Shown here in pieces: positions 31,866-42,729 of a stretch of 64,000 nucleotides of DNA. The notes beneath the pieces were generated by a model. It did no database searches. It worked only from the letters and a program-made list of their open reading frames with translations, and was not told where the DNA came from. The translations under genes were made by a program, and so were the position numbers. Numbering within the stretch: the stretch's first letter is position 1; every line of letters begins with the position of its first letter. The DNA is from Bathynomus jamesi (lineage: Eukaryota > Arthropoda > Malacostraca > Isopoda > Cirolanidae): positions 957,001 through 1,021,000 of the forward strand of contig JAJOZX010001075.1 in assembly GCA_023014485.1 (NCBI GenBank), in the 5' to 3' direction.

Positions 31866-31870
31866 TAAAT

Positions 31871-32432
31871 TTTAACGTGCCCATATAAAAACGAAGAAAC
31901 TAGTCACTTAAAAGAAATATAGACGAGCTTTACAGCAAGAATCAATGAACTTAAGAAAACTATATTAATGAGAAATTTTATGTAAATTAAATCTGTACTG
32001 TTCGGAAAAAGAGAGAGAGGTACACTTTAATATGCTCCGAGAAAATAACTGAAAACTGATTCTCACCTCAAATTGAACCAGCTATCCATCCAGATAACAG
32101 AAGAACACAAGAAAGGCAATAGTATCCCTAAAGCAAAGGATAAACAAGGGACAATCTCAACTCTGACGGAGAATAACTTTGTTGTTCGAAAGACAAAAAT
32201 ATTTAGCCAATTACGAAAAAAAAGAAAGAATTAAATTTGTGTTGATGTAGGCACCTTCGAGAGAAAATTAAAAGAGGTACGCGCGCGCACGCGCGCACAA
32301 ATGCATACAAATAGAAACAGATTTAAATAATTAATTACTTCCTTTCCCGTACCGCTGCGGCGGCAATGAGTACATAATGAATGAAAAATGTCAAGCTGAA
32401 ACTGTTTAAAAGACATCTTATTTAGTAATATA
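31871..32432. other. No gene seen
   Basis: AT-rich sequence outside the Polinton arm, with a short GC alternating stretch near 32280. Nothing recognised. Confidence 0.4.
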
Positions 32433-32777
32433 CAGTGCTTACAAGAAGTCTCACGCCTCTGTCTCGTCCCAAGCTAGTCTGTTAGGTATAAAATGGGCGG
32501 TCCTTATGGCAGCGGAGGTGTGTTCGGATTGGTGCACATAATTGCTCTAACCCCATTAATGACGTCCACATTAGCTTTGTGTTGATATCACTATCTATTT
32601 ATATATAGAGACATACTGTATATAGATATATATACTGTAGAGTATATAGCTATGGTAGTTGTCTTACAATTAACAGTCCAAGTGCAAGTTACGTTAACAC
32701 CTCCACATAAACTACCCTGGACTAAAATAACATACGTGAAGCCCTTACCCAGAAACCATTTAAAAGGTGTGATTTAA

Positions 32778-32780
<3 letters not shown>

Positions 32781-32818
<38 letters not shown>
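32781..32818. repeat. CT microsatellite
   Basis: Uninterrupted CT run. Confidence 0.9.
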
Positions 32819-32819
<1 letters not shown>

Positions 32820-33944
32820 ATCACACCGCATCCCATCAGAGGTCTTCAGCAGGGACATCGGCAATGTATCCATATAACCTTAATAATAACCGAAACTCGG
32901 GGAAAATATACTCTCTGCCTTCCGCTCTATCCCAAATCCTTTTCTTTTAGTAACCTCTTAATACAAACTAATCTATCATATTTTGCGACTTTTTAACTCT
33001 GGGAGGATTCAATTCCATTCCTATAGTGTTAGAGATACTTAAATTCATGTGTGTATTATGCCATATGATGTGCGTAATAAATAATCATTTTTAAATAGTT
33101 GGAGCGTTCAAGGTCATCTGTAATAATCTATAGACTACCCCTCAAGCCCACTGTCAAAACATAGATTCCCCTAAGACAAAGGCGTCTTCAAGTAACAGAA
33201 TGCGTAGAGATCTAAGGTGTTAGATTCCATATTATATAATTTATGTGCTAGGTTTAAGAACGCTGGTATTGAAGGATGGAAGGAAGGGACAGTAAAAGCG
33301 ATAATAGGTTTAATGAAGGAAGTGGAATGAGGATGGAGGTAAGCGTTGCCATGTCGAAGGAAACGAGGTTGGGTGGGGAATTACGAAGGGAGGAGGAAAC
33401 GGAGAGAGGGGGCTAAAATGAACGCTGGGATGTGTTAAGGGAGAGAAGAGAAATTCATATGAAATGCTAAACACAAACTCAAATATTTATTTTAATGCCC
33501 TAGACCTAGAAAGACAAAGAGCAAAATACCTTAAACTAACAATGAATTGACAGAAACAGAAGAGTCTGGTCTTAGACGCACTGATAGGTTTAACGTATGT
33601 GGCTAGAGGCCGCCACTCAGAATTACCACTACTACCTAAGTCATAATAAGGTTATTTACTATGACAGAGTAGTCATGAGTAGTTATGGAAATAAAATATG
33701 ATTATACTGTTGATGGCTGACTATATTCAGTTGGGGTATAAACTATTGCTGTCAATCTTTGGATCCTTGGCTTTTAAGACGAATTTTTTATACATATGTT
33801 CAACAAAATAGGAAATTGGCTGATTATTATTACCATTCGAAGGGTTGGTACCCTTCACAACCGAAATCAATTTCAGAAGGGGTGCATGGTATCCTCATTT
33901 CCTTTATCGTCCCAGCACGCTTCACATAAGCCATTTACACAAAG
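32819..33944. other. Non-coding 5' flank of the transposase
   Basis: No gene recognised. A purine-rich stretch (33260-33460) contains repeated GGAAG/GAAGG words. Confidence 0.4.
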
Positions 33945-34979
33945 ATGGAAAGACCGTCTGTGCACCACGAGACGACCCAGGCAATACGGGGAGCAATGGT
34001 GACATTGCATGAATATGGTGTGCCAATAAGAGAAATATCAAGACAACTAGACGTTCATCGAAGCACTGTGGAACGGTGGATTCATCGGTATGAAGCAGAA
34101 AACTCAATCGCTACTTTGCCGAGGTCTGGTCCTCCGCGTTCAACATCTCAAGAGGAAGATGCTGTGATTGTTAATCATGCCAGAGAGCATCCGTTTGTTC
34201 CAGCGACGCATATTTACAGACACCTGAACCTTCGTTGTAGCGCAAATACAGTGAACAACAGACTTCACGAGGCAGGGTATTTTTCTCGCCGTCCAGCTAT
34301 AAAACCTGCATTGACGATTGAGCATAAAGAGGCGCGGATGGGATTTGCCTTGCAATACTTGCCGCAGGAGGAAGAATTCTGGAGAAAAGTTGTGTGCTGT
34401 GACAAAAAAACATTTTCAACAGATAGTCATGGTTCCCTGCATTGTTGGAGGCAGCGCGGAAAACGCTATGAAGAAGGAAATATTTTCCCGAGCAAACGTA
34501 GTGGTCACATCAATCTCGGTGTGTGGGGCTGGATGTCTGGCTATGGTGTCGGAGAATTGACTCAAGTAGATGGACGCTTTACTGGACAGCAATATTGCCA
34601 GATACTGGAAGAGGTGCTGCTACCCAGTGTTCGTGCGTATCTGGTTCCAGCGCCGGAACCATTTTATTTAATGGAAGATAACAGTCCCATTTATCGGAGT
34701 AACGTTGTGAGAGCGTGGTACGAAGATCACCCAGAGATTATTAATCTAATTTTGCCACCACGTTCTCCTGATATGAATCCGATTGAAAACCTTTGGGCAA
34801 TAATGATTAACGAATGGGAGCAACGCAATGAAAGAACATTTGAAGCACTTTTAGCTCACACGAGGAATAGTTGGGAGAGCTTACGCCGAACACCAAACAT
34901 TCCCTACAATCTGGCCTCTTCTATGCCGCAACGATTGCAAGAAATTATTGATGCCGGAGAAAGCTATACGAAATACTGA
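33945..34979 (+). CDS. Intact Tc1/mariner-family transposase, DD35E-type spacing
   Basis: An uninterrupted frame of 344 codons, a normal full length. An N-terminal paired-type helix-turn-helix (VPIREISRQLDVHRSTVERWI) is followed by PRSGPPRSTSQEEDA. Catalytic positions are present: first Asp in VVCCDKKTF (usual Glu after Asp replaced by Lys), second Asp in LMEDNSPIY, and Glu in SPDMNPIENLW. I count 35 residues between the last two, so DD35E rather than the DD34E of classical Tc1. It cuts and pastes DNA at TA targets. The start is the first Met of MERPSVHHETTQAIRG. This is the only full-length transposase without a break in the window. Confidence 0.9.
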   Translation: MERPSVHHETTQAIRGAMVTLHEYGVPIREISRQLDVHRSTVERWIHRYEAENSIATLPRSGPPRSTSQEEDAVIVNHAREHPFVPATHIYRHLNLRCSANTVNNRLHEAGYFSRRPAIKPALTIEHKEARMGFALQYLPQEEEFWRKVVCCDKKTFSTDSHGSLHCWRQRGKRYEEGNIFPSKRSGHINLGVWGWMSGYGVGELTQVDGRFTGQQYCQILEEVLLPSVRAYLVPAPEPFYLMEDNSPIYRSNVVRAWYEDHPEIINLILPPRSPDMNPIENLWAIMINEWEQRNERTFEALLAHTRNSWESLRRTPNIPYNLASSMPQRLQEIIDAGESYTKY

Positions 34980-35084
34980 TGTTAAAGCCATGACGTAAAT
35001 GTGTATCGAATATATATTTATGTTAATATAGAATTTTATTATATTTTTATGTTTGACATCTATAAAAGTATATATTGTGACCAT

Positions 35085-35662
35085 GAAAGAACTTTACTTA
35101 TCCTTAGTTCGAATCTTTTCTTGCAATGTCTACGCTCGTGGAGATGATAATATATGCATAGTTGAAACAAACTATGAGAAGGTAATAGTTTCAGGAAAAA
35201 AATAAAAACTGGCAACATCGAGGTCATCACATGTTTATGGGAATTGTCATATGATATGCTACCAATAACTCTTATATACTACTATATACAGTATACTGTA
35301 TTACGTAATAATTACGATGAACAAATCAAATGCAAATTTCTCTGATTCACGGCCCACCACTCTTGCTTTAGACTAATGACTTTCATAAGATGGTATAGGT
35401 TACCACTTAAAACAATGGATAAACTATCTATTAATGAGACGACCGTGACTTCCTCGAAATGCGAGCGCGTGAGAGGTTCACTGAGGAATTTGGTCATTAG
35501 ATTCTTCACGTAGGATATGTACCACAAACAACAATATTGACAACAATTACTTAATATCAATCATTGCATTTGAGCAAATAATTTAGACCTGCGTCAAAAT
35601 AACTTGGTATCATGCCATGATTTGGGATATTTGCCGAATTAGTCGTTCTCTATAGTCTACAG
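35085..35662. other. Non-coding 3' flank of the transposase
   Basis: Nothing recognised. Confidence 0.4.
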
Positions 35663-35867
35663 CAGCAGTGGTGCACAAACTTTTTTGATGTGAGGGCCAA
35701 GCGAAGAAAATAACTAAATGTATTAGCCTACTTACTTTCCATCTAAGTCATAAATTGGGTCACTTTTATATTCTAACTTTTTCATTGAATTGAAAAGACC
35801 CGTGGGGCCACTGAAAAGACCCGTGGGGGACACATTTGGCCCACGGGCCAGGGTTTGTGCATCACTG
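35663..35867. mobile_element. Small non-autonomous hAT (MITE)
   Basis: Length 205 bp between perfect 8-bp duplications GTCTACAG (35655-35662 and 35868-35875), with inverted ends GTGGTGCACAAAC and GTTTGTGCATCAC. It contains no ORF; GACCCGTGGGG occurs twice inside. The 8-bp duplication and ends indicate the hAT superfamily. It is younger than the Tc1-type element around it. Confidence 0.88.
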
Positions 35868-36158
35868 GTCTACAGTATATATTGAGACGGTATAATGTAA
35901 TGCCCAACTAATATTATGATGACTAGGATTACTCCATAACCATCCCAACATCCCGAAACTTGGTCATTCTGCTTCTTAATCATTTGTATTTTAAACACTA
36001 AAATGTAGCAGAAGTGACGTAATAATGGACGTCATTGATTGGGTTAGAGCAGTTATGTGCACCAATCCGAACACACCACTGCCATAAGGACTGCCCATTT
36101 TATACCTAACAGACGAGCTTGGGACGAGACAGAGGCGTGAGACTTCTTGTAAGCACTG

Positions 36159-37093
36159 TACATGAAGTATGAAAGCCATTCTATTAATGCATCTAAATCA
36201 AGTGAATTATTGATAAGTAATTTCAGTTGAGAAACTCATTTAATATTATTTATTTAATTCAAATTTCATTATACTGTAGACTGTAATCAATTTATGATAT
36301 AAGCCTCAATGGAGCGTAAAGTTTAATTAATGTTTTCATAACTGAATTCAGCTATACAGAAAGTACAAAATTTCCTTAATTATAACAGAAGTGAAGCTCT
36401 ACATCAGCCACAGAATAACATGGGATACGAAGCCATATAAAAGGTTATGGTAAAACACAAACTCAGGATTAGAAAGAATAGAAAACATATTCACTTTATT
36501 ATTAAATTCTATTTTTTTTATTTTACCAGGTTTGCCTTTTTAAATATTAATTATTAAGTTTCCCTTTATAAAAAACAAATATTTGTTTCATGACATTTAA
36601 AAATTTTTATTACAATTTTTGTGAATTGTTTTGTAATTTAGAACTGCGTCAATGTGACTTCTCTTTAAAAAATACGTAAAAGAATAAAACTAAAGTTTGG
36701 AGTTGTTTGACCTCCTCTGAAATGACAAAAGTCACCGGACGGAGGGGACCTACGGCTTTACGTTGGATCTGAACTAAGAGTCGATTCGCAGAGTCATCCA
36801 AGCAAAGAGGACGGACACCCATCCAACTAATGAGCAGACCGAACGTCCCTTAACCTCCCTAATCTTCGGTAATCAAATGAGAAGCAATGTTGCAACGTGG
36901 CCTCGACGTATTTCATACGCAGAAGACATTGTCGCAAAAGTTAGTGAAGGAGAAACTAACCTGATTAGATTTAAATAGATATTTAACATTTATTTTAATG
37001 TAATACAAATTCAGAAACATTTTAACACTAAAATTAACTTAATTTATTTTTAAAATCGTAATTCTTCTGATTTCTTCAGAATTTCAAATTTCC

Positions 37094-37096
<3 letters not shown>
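36159..37096. other. No gene seen
   Basis: AT-rich intergenic sequence. A GC-richer block at 36700-36930 (starting TTGACCTCCTCTGAAATG) holds no convincing frame. Confidence 0.4.

Positions 37097-37177
<81 letters not shown>
37097..37177. repeat. Compound CT/TA microsatellite
   Basis: A CT run followed by a TA run, immediately before the next element. Confidence 0.9.
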
Positions 37178-37181
<4 letters not shown>

Positions 37182-38243
37182 ACTGGCAAACTCCGACGAG
37201 ACGGTAAACCGCAGATTGTAGGCATTCCGCGGATTCCCCGTCAATATTTGGCAAAGACCGAAATATTCTTTTATTTCGCACTTTGTCTAAATCTTAACAG
37301 GCAATCTGAGGAATGCCTGCATAGGATTAGTCAAGGTCCAAAGTAAAGTGTTATTTCGGACTTTGCCTGGCATTCAGGCAATCTGCGAAGTGTCTAATAA
37401 ACAGGTTTCAACAATATCTAATCTACAGTTTCCAGAAATCAAAATCGGGACTTCTGTAACAATTCCGATTCCTAAAATTGATAGGAGTAAAGGAGACCCC
37501 CCATAATTTAATTGGAGTTGTTATGGATGTAACAGAAGAAGGCTATTATAAAATAGGAACCAAGTGAGGAATAATTAATCAGTTCGATATACTCCCGTAA
37601 TCAAATACAACTATGCAAAGAGGTATTCCTTAAATCAGAAGATGTTCCACGAGTCAACCATTTCCTTGCGGGATATTAACAATGAGGAGGCTTTGTTTGG
37701 AGGACAGGGCTTTATCAGGTGCAACTGCACCAAAAAGTGCGTTGCTAATTTTTGCAATTGCAAAAGGAAGAAGATTTTGTGCAATTCAAAATGCCATAAT
37801 GCTAATTCTTGCTGCAATAAATGAGTTTTAAAATTTTGGTTTTGCTCAAACTTTTTCTTTAAACTTTTAATTAATACTATTCTTTATGTTTCGTGTGTTT
37901 ATTGTTGCTGTAAAGTTCAATAAATATAACATCTTGTTATAAATAGGTAGTTCTTTGATCATCCTCAGATTGCCTGTTAAGATTTAGACAAAGTACGAAA
38001 TAAAAAGTTGAAATCTGTTTATTAGGCACTTCCCAGATTGCCTGAATGCCAGACAAAATCCGAAATAACACTTTACTTTGGACCTTGACTAATCTTATGC
38101 AGACATTGCTCAGATTGTCTGTTAAAACTTAGACAAAGTGCGAAATAAAATAATATTTCGGTCTTTGCCAAATATCGACGGTGAATCCGCGGAATGCCTA
38201 GGCAATCTGCAGTTTACCGTCTCGTCGGAGTTTACCAGTAACA
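37178..38243 (+). mobile_element. TGT...ACA element with about 260-bp inverted repeats
   Basis: Length 1066 bp. The left arm begins TGTTACTGGCAAACTCCGAC and the right ends in its complement; homology of the arms continues inward for some 250-270 bases with scattered mismatches. TGT/ACA termini with an integrase-derived coding remnant fit Ginger-type DNA transposons. Target duplications could not be confirmed because both sides are microsatellites. Confidence 0.75.
37430..37824 (+). pseudogene. C-terminal tail of a KRBA2/Ginger-type integrase
   Basis: Two adjoining readings match the end of the KRBA2-like (Ginger-related) integrase family: IPIPKIDRSKGD then LIGVVMDVTEEGYYKIGTK, and after frame breaks ISLRDINNEEALFGGQGF followed by a Cys-rich module (CNCTKKC, FCNCKR, LCNSKCH, CCNK) ending at 37824. 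That module resembles a CRC/tesmin-type zinc-binding domain. The zinc-binding N-terminus and DDE core are absent, so the element keeps only the tail between its terminal repeats. Assignment is from memory of the family's C-terminal layout. Confidence 0.6.
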
Positions 38244-38267
38244 TACTGTGTGTGTGTGTATATATAT

Positions 38268-38321
<54 letters not shown>

Positions 38322-38426
38322 CTGTTCAGAAAATTGACCAGAAACTGTTCTATATTCTAGTTAAAATCTAGAATTTGGCAACAGATTTTCCTAAATAGCC
38401 TAATTGTCCACTTCCGCATGTGCAAT
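38244..38426. repeat. TG/CA/TA compound microsatellite and spacer
   Basis: Alternating TG, TA, CA and TA runs to about 38320, then unrecognised sequence. Confidence 0.75.
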
Positions 38427-41400
38427 AGGGTGGGGTGAAACGCAATTCTTTGTGGAATATTTATTTGCTTCACCTATAATTTGCTGTATTGGGTTCTATA
38501 GATGACATAAAGTGATATAAAAGAACTTGAAAAATATGCATCCAATTAAAGGACACTATAGAATAAAAATGATTCAAAATAAAAAATACATTAAAAAGTA
38601 CCCTTTTATAAATTATTTTTTCAATTTTAAATTTTGTCAAAATTTACCTCGGTAAATATCACAAATAAATCACTTCTTTCTAAATAAATGAAAAATTCTT
38701 TGATGACCGAAGTATATTACTTTGATAATAGTTAATAACCTTATATAATTTTGAATATTCAAACTATAATCTACAACAACACTAATGAACGAGAGAAATT
38801 ATTGATATTTTATTACCACAATTGCAGAAACATATAATCAATACACTTCCAAAAAGATCCCTTTTCAAAAATCGTGAAGTGTTTGCTTTTATGAAATTTT
38901 GGTGAATTATTTCAGTCTCTAATTAAAAGCTAATTGTCAAAAAGTGAAGTAATTTCTTTCTTGGTTTCCATGCATGGCAGCAATGAACGAGACCTAATTT
39001 TTGCTCTTATAAATCCATCACGGGATTCTTGGGAATATACAGATGAGGCCGCATCGGTGACAAGTTTTATTGCCCTCTCGACACTTTGTGAATGAAGTGG
39101 ATAATTGGGTCGGCACAGTTTTTTAACCCTAAGTGCATTGAGTTCAATATTTGTGAGCGCCATAATGAGGGGAGGTTCAGTCAGCATTTCTTTTGACCAG
39201 TAAATAATATCATCCCATGCGTTTTTGCGTTGAAATTTATCTCAGGAACCTTAAATTCTCTGATTTTGGACACATTTTCCGTCTTTGTTCTAATGTTCAT
39301 GATGAAATCAACTGCTCTGTTTCGTTTTTGTTCTGATGTATCTGACAACATTGCTATCAGAACATTTTCGCGATGAGCAAAATATGCATTTCTAGCAATG
39401 TAAGGCTTCACTACATTCTGAACATCCTTTGGAAGAAGATGAAATCTTTTAATTGCTCCAAATATGTGATGTGGTCCATTCCATATATATGGTCTACTCT
39501 TGATATCGAACCAGCTTGGTCCATAATTTGTAACAATGAAGAAAATTATTGAATAAAGAGCCAATGAGGGAGTTTTCTCTGCAATGTATAGGCGGCAGAC
39601 ACGATATGCTAATGTCAGCCATCGAGAATGGTTCAGTGGTCCGGGTTTTGTATTTTCCAAATCTTTTGGGACATTCCCACTTCTTATAGCCACAATAATT
39701 TTGTACAAATATTGTTGATCTTGGCTAAGATCATCGATAACATCTTCTGATATGTGTGTTAAACCAATGCCTTCTCTAATTGGTTTGAAATTGACTGCAG
39801 GCATTTTCACATTCTTTCAGTGCTACTCCGATTTTTCCAGTGAAACATGTTGGACCTTTTATTTTACCATCAAAATGTTCAAATAAGTGTCGAAGGGGAA
39901 GTTCATTTGTATACCTCATACAAATGCTCCATTTTAACGGTTTCTTTAGTTTTTCTTCTATGAGGTGGATGATCCCACCTTTGGCACCTGTTTTGGTATT
40001 TGTACTGTCATATCCTATGAGACGAACGCTCTCATTAATAGCTGACTCTTGAAAGAAGGAGAACAAACTATCAGCTATATCTTGAGCTTTACAAGAAGAA
40101 GAAACTACATCGGTTACATATTCATTTCCTGGCTCAGACACCAAAACATAGTGTTCCTCTCTAATGGAGTCTCCGTACCATTTGTTTCCTTTCTTCACCT
40201 TCACCAAAGTCTTGTCCTTTCTTCCGTCAAAAAATATAGCAGATATGACAGCAGGATTAGTTTTACTCTCCATCACCAAACTTTTTCTCATTTTCTCTCT
40301 TTCCCGTCGGATTTTGTTCTCGTCAATCAAAAGCGTACTATCTTCTTTAGTGATTGCTCCATAATCAACTAAAGCAGCTGAAGCCAAAGCAGCTGCTGCT
40401 CGATCTGTAATTCCAAATCTATCGGCTTCCATCGCCACAGTAGGCAATGGAAGTCTCATTTGACCTTGTGTGGCAACTGACTCATAGTCTGATTCACTTT
40501 GATGTGGGTCTAATTCATATTGTGTGGAAGTACTCTCTACATCTGAAAAACACTCTATTTCGGTTAAAATATGAGGCTTTCATTTCTCTTCTTCTTTTAA
40601 CCATTCCTTCTTCTGTCCGCAATTTCCTAGACTGCATTTTTTGAATTGTTTTTGTCATGACTTTATCAATGCCTCCTATTTTCATTGTACGCGTCGATCG
40701 CTGATCCTGTAAAAACAGAAGCTCTTCTTTTAGTACCTCCAGTTCTCTTCGACAGGTGCATCGTACAGTATGTGAATATCTTCGCAGCTCTCAGGACAGC
40801 CAAAGTTTTGATGGGAGATAAAAGGGCATTTACAGGCACTGATATCGAATAATTCTTCCAAGGTGTCATTAAAATTTTCTCTCATTTTGACACTACTTTT
40901 TGATCTACTAAGATCGTTTGCTTTGCCGATGAACCGCTTTAATTTGATATAAACTGATTTGTCAGCTATTGCAGGAATTGAAGCTTTTCTCCAAATACAG
41001 AGTATATCTTCAGTAATTTTGTTGAAAATATCAGAGTTATGCGAAGTCACTGAGGTGGCTTCTTTTAAAAGAACATGGTATTGGCCCACCTGTTTATTTG
41101 TTGGCAATGTTGTAAGAGGAAGCTCTTGTGCGGTTCCAAATATAAAATGTGGTTTTCATTGACTCCTTGTAGCTCTAATGTTTGAAGCAGAAGCCATATT
41201 TGTTACTAATTATCAGAAATTACCAATTCCAAATCCAACAAAAACCTGAAAAATAAAATTTTCATTAAACATCTGAAACATTTATATGAGGTAGAAAATG
41301 TGAAATAAACAATTTTTGCTGCAGCAACCTTTTTTGTAAAAAGAATATTTTTCGAGTTATGAAGCGTATAATAACTGGCTGGCGGCCATTTTTTGGGGTA

Positions 41401-41519
41401 GAAAAATAGGGTACTGAGGATGAATTGAACATTTTTTAATTCTCATATCCTTTTTTATCACCCTTCAATCCACCTTATTACCAGTGAAGCAATAGTTGAA
41501 AAAATTTTCACCCCACCCT
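38427..41519 (-). mobile_element. Unclassified DNA transposon, 3.1 kb
   Basis: The termini AGGGTGGGGTGAAA and TTTTCACCCCACCCT are inverted and flanked by AAT on both sides (possible 3-bp duplication). The interior is a single degraded transposase gene on the minus strand. I recognise the protein family as widespread in arthropods and cnidarians but cannot name its superfamily with confidence. Confidence 0.75.
38930..41197 (-). pseudogene. Transposase of the unclassified DNA transposon
   Basis: The start ATG at 41197 (MASASNIRA) is followed by a TGA after 13 codons. The N-terminal part (to 40730) has a Cys-rich patch, FDISACKCPF and CPESCEDIH, like a zinc-binding domain. The central part (40459-39776) has VIGYDST-like LIGYDSTNTKTGAKGG and ELPLRHLFEHFDG.IKGPTCFTG. 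The next (39810-39181) has HSRWLTLAYRVCRLY. The last (39187-38930) has HSQSVERAIKLVTDAASSVY and DGFIRAKIRSR. Frameshifts separate these; the open blocks are long, so decay is moderate. Candidate acidic catalytic residues lie in the GYDST and FDG blocks, but this is inference. Confidence 0.65.
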
Positions 41520-41681
41520 AATGCGCAATATACAGGGTGTACATAAAGTCAGGATCTATTTTTGTGAAGCACTTGGAAATTATATGGAATTCAATCATAA
41601 AATGATAAAGTGGTAACATTTATTAAATAATTAAGAGTAGGATTCGACGTGACGCCCATCAGTAGCCCTGCACAGCTCAAA

Positions 41682-41970
41682 TCATTCCGCAGCATTTCTA
41701 AACACATTCTGGAGCATTTGCGGGGTTATGTTATCTGCAGCAGTTCGTATACGTGTACGTAAGTTTTCAAGACTCGTAATCTTCGTCTGATAGACGTGCG
41801 ATTTGATAAAGCCCCATGCAAAGAAATCTAAAGGGGTTAAATCTGGTGATCTCGCTGGCCAAGGTCTGTTGCTTCCGCGTCCGATCCAGCGATTTGGAAA
41901 ACGTCCATTTAGATAATCCTGAACAATTTTGGCATAGTGACAAATAGCACCATCATGTTGATAGACGACG
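41682..41970 (-). pseudogene. DD41D mariner transposase C-terminal half, left arm
   Basis: It reads outward from the palindrome centre: HDGAICHYAKIVQDYLNG, then WPARSPDLTPLDFFAWGFIK, and ends at FRNAAE. There are 41 residues between the two visible aspartates (HDG and TPLD), the spacing of the DD41D (rosa-like) group. The first catalytic aspartate and DNA-binding half are missing. Confidence 0.8.
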
Positions 41971-41989
41971 GGGATAGGATTGTTAGTAC

Positions 41990-42329
41990 CGTCGTCTATC
42001 AACATGATGGTGCTCCTTGTCACTATGCCAAAATTGTTCAGGATTATCTAAATGGACGTTTTCCAAATCGCTGGATCGGATGCGGAAGCAACAGACCTTG
42101 GCCAGCGAGATCACCAGATTTAACCCCTTTAGATTTCTTTGCATGGGGCTTTATCAAATCGCACGTCTATCAAACGAAGATTACGAGTCTTGAAAACTTA
42201 CGTACACGTATACAAACTGCTGCAGATAACATAACCCCGCAAATGCTCCAGAATGTGTTCAGAAATACTGCGGAACGATTTGAGCTGTGCAGGGATACTG
42301 ATGGGCGTCACGTCGAATCCTACTCTTAA
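41990..42329 (+). pseudogene. DD41D mariner transposase C-terminal half, right arm
   Basis: Mirror copy: HDGAPCHYAKIVQDYL, WPARSPDLTPLDFFAWG, and a slightly longer tail (RFELCRDTDGRHVESYS) to a stop at 42329. The few differences from the left arm include Pro/Ile after HDGA and Gly/Cys. Confidence 0.8.
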
Positions 42330-42729
42330 TTATTTAATAAATGTTACCACTTTATCATTTTATGATTAAATTCCATATAATTTCCAAGTGCTTCACAAAA
42401 ATAGATCCTGACTTTATGTACACCCTGTACTGTAAACAGTAACCTACACCGTTATCGGTTAATATCTGAAAATATTCTTCCAACTGCATCACTCAGGTAT
42501 GTTATTCCTTACTCTTTCCATTGAAAATCGAATTTAGGCTACCATATTTTTCATTTTTTCCTTAACTACAGTAGGATATTTGTATTTATAGAATGTTTTC
42601 AATATAATAGTACTGTTTTATAAACATTCCTGGTTTTCTATCATACATCATATATCAAAATGATGAGTGCCTTGAGTTCTTCTTTTACGAGTGAATTCAA
42701 CTGATTTTTTCACGTGCACTGGTTCAAGT

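Larger units (their letters stand above)
4770..31870. mobile_element. Polinton/Maverick (adintovirus-like) complex
   Basis: This block holds protein-primed DNA polymerase B, retrovirus-type integrase with chromodomain, adenain-like protease, double-jelly-roll major capsid protein, minor capsid protein and a basic core-like protein. That is the hallmark Polinton set. It is bounded by inverted arms (about 4770-8351 and 22731-31870), each containing genes A, B, C and ending in the same minisatellites. Subtracting three younger transposons (1281, 1393 and 3908 bp) and duplicated target bases leaves about 20.5 kb, in the usual Polinton range. No FtsK/HerA packaging ATPase was found. The arms are clearly diverged in sequence, so two joined elements remain an alternative to one element with very long terminal repeats. 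Confidence 0.8.
22731..31870. repeat. Right inverted arm of the Polinton complex
   Basis: Inverted counterpart of 4770-8351: polymerase B end, gene A, gene B, gene C, AT-rich tract, GCCAACTGGCT-type repeats, C-rich TTGCA tract, then TTGCACTCTACC. It is lengthened by a 3.9-kb hAT and a duplicated 589-bp segment. Divergence from the left arm is about 20% over the first 36 codons of gene B (22 of 108 bases, counted by eye). Confidence 0.75.
32433..36158 (+). mobile_element. 3.7-kb Tc1/mariner-type element with long non-coding flanks
   Basis: Inverted repeats of about 130 bases (CAGTGCTTACAAGAAGTCTC at the left, its complement at the right, few mismatches) are flanked by TA. The only intact gene is a Tc1/mariner transposase at 33945-34979. 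About 1.4 kb and 1.0 kb of non-coding DNA flank it, including a CT microsatellite and a small hAT derivative. Either it is an unusually long element, or an element without visible termini lies within a larger one; no inner terminal repeats were found. Confidence 0.75.
41533..42427. mobile_element. Palindromic mariner (DD41D-type) derivative
   Basis: Length 895 bp, flanked by TA. The left arm (41533 to about 41970) and right arm (about 41990 to 42427) are nearly perfect inverted copies separated by some 20 bases. Ends are CAGGGTGTACATAAAGTCAG and complement. Each arm carries the 3' half of one transposase gene reading outward. It is the second fold-back Tc1/mariner derivative in the window, made from the opposite half of the gene compared with 1466-3041. 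Confidence 0.9.
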
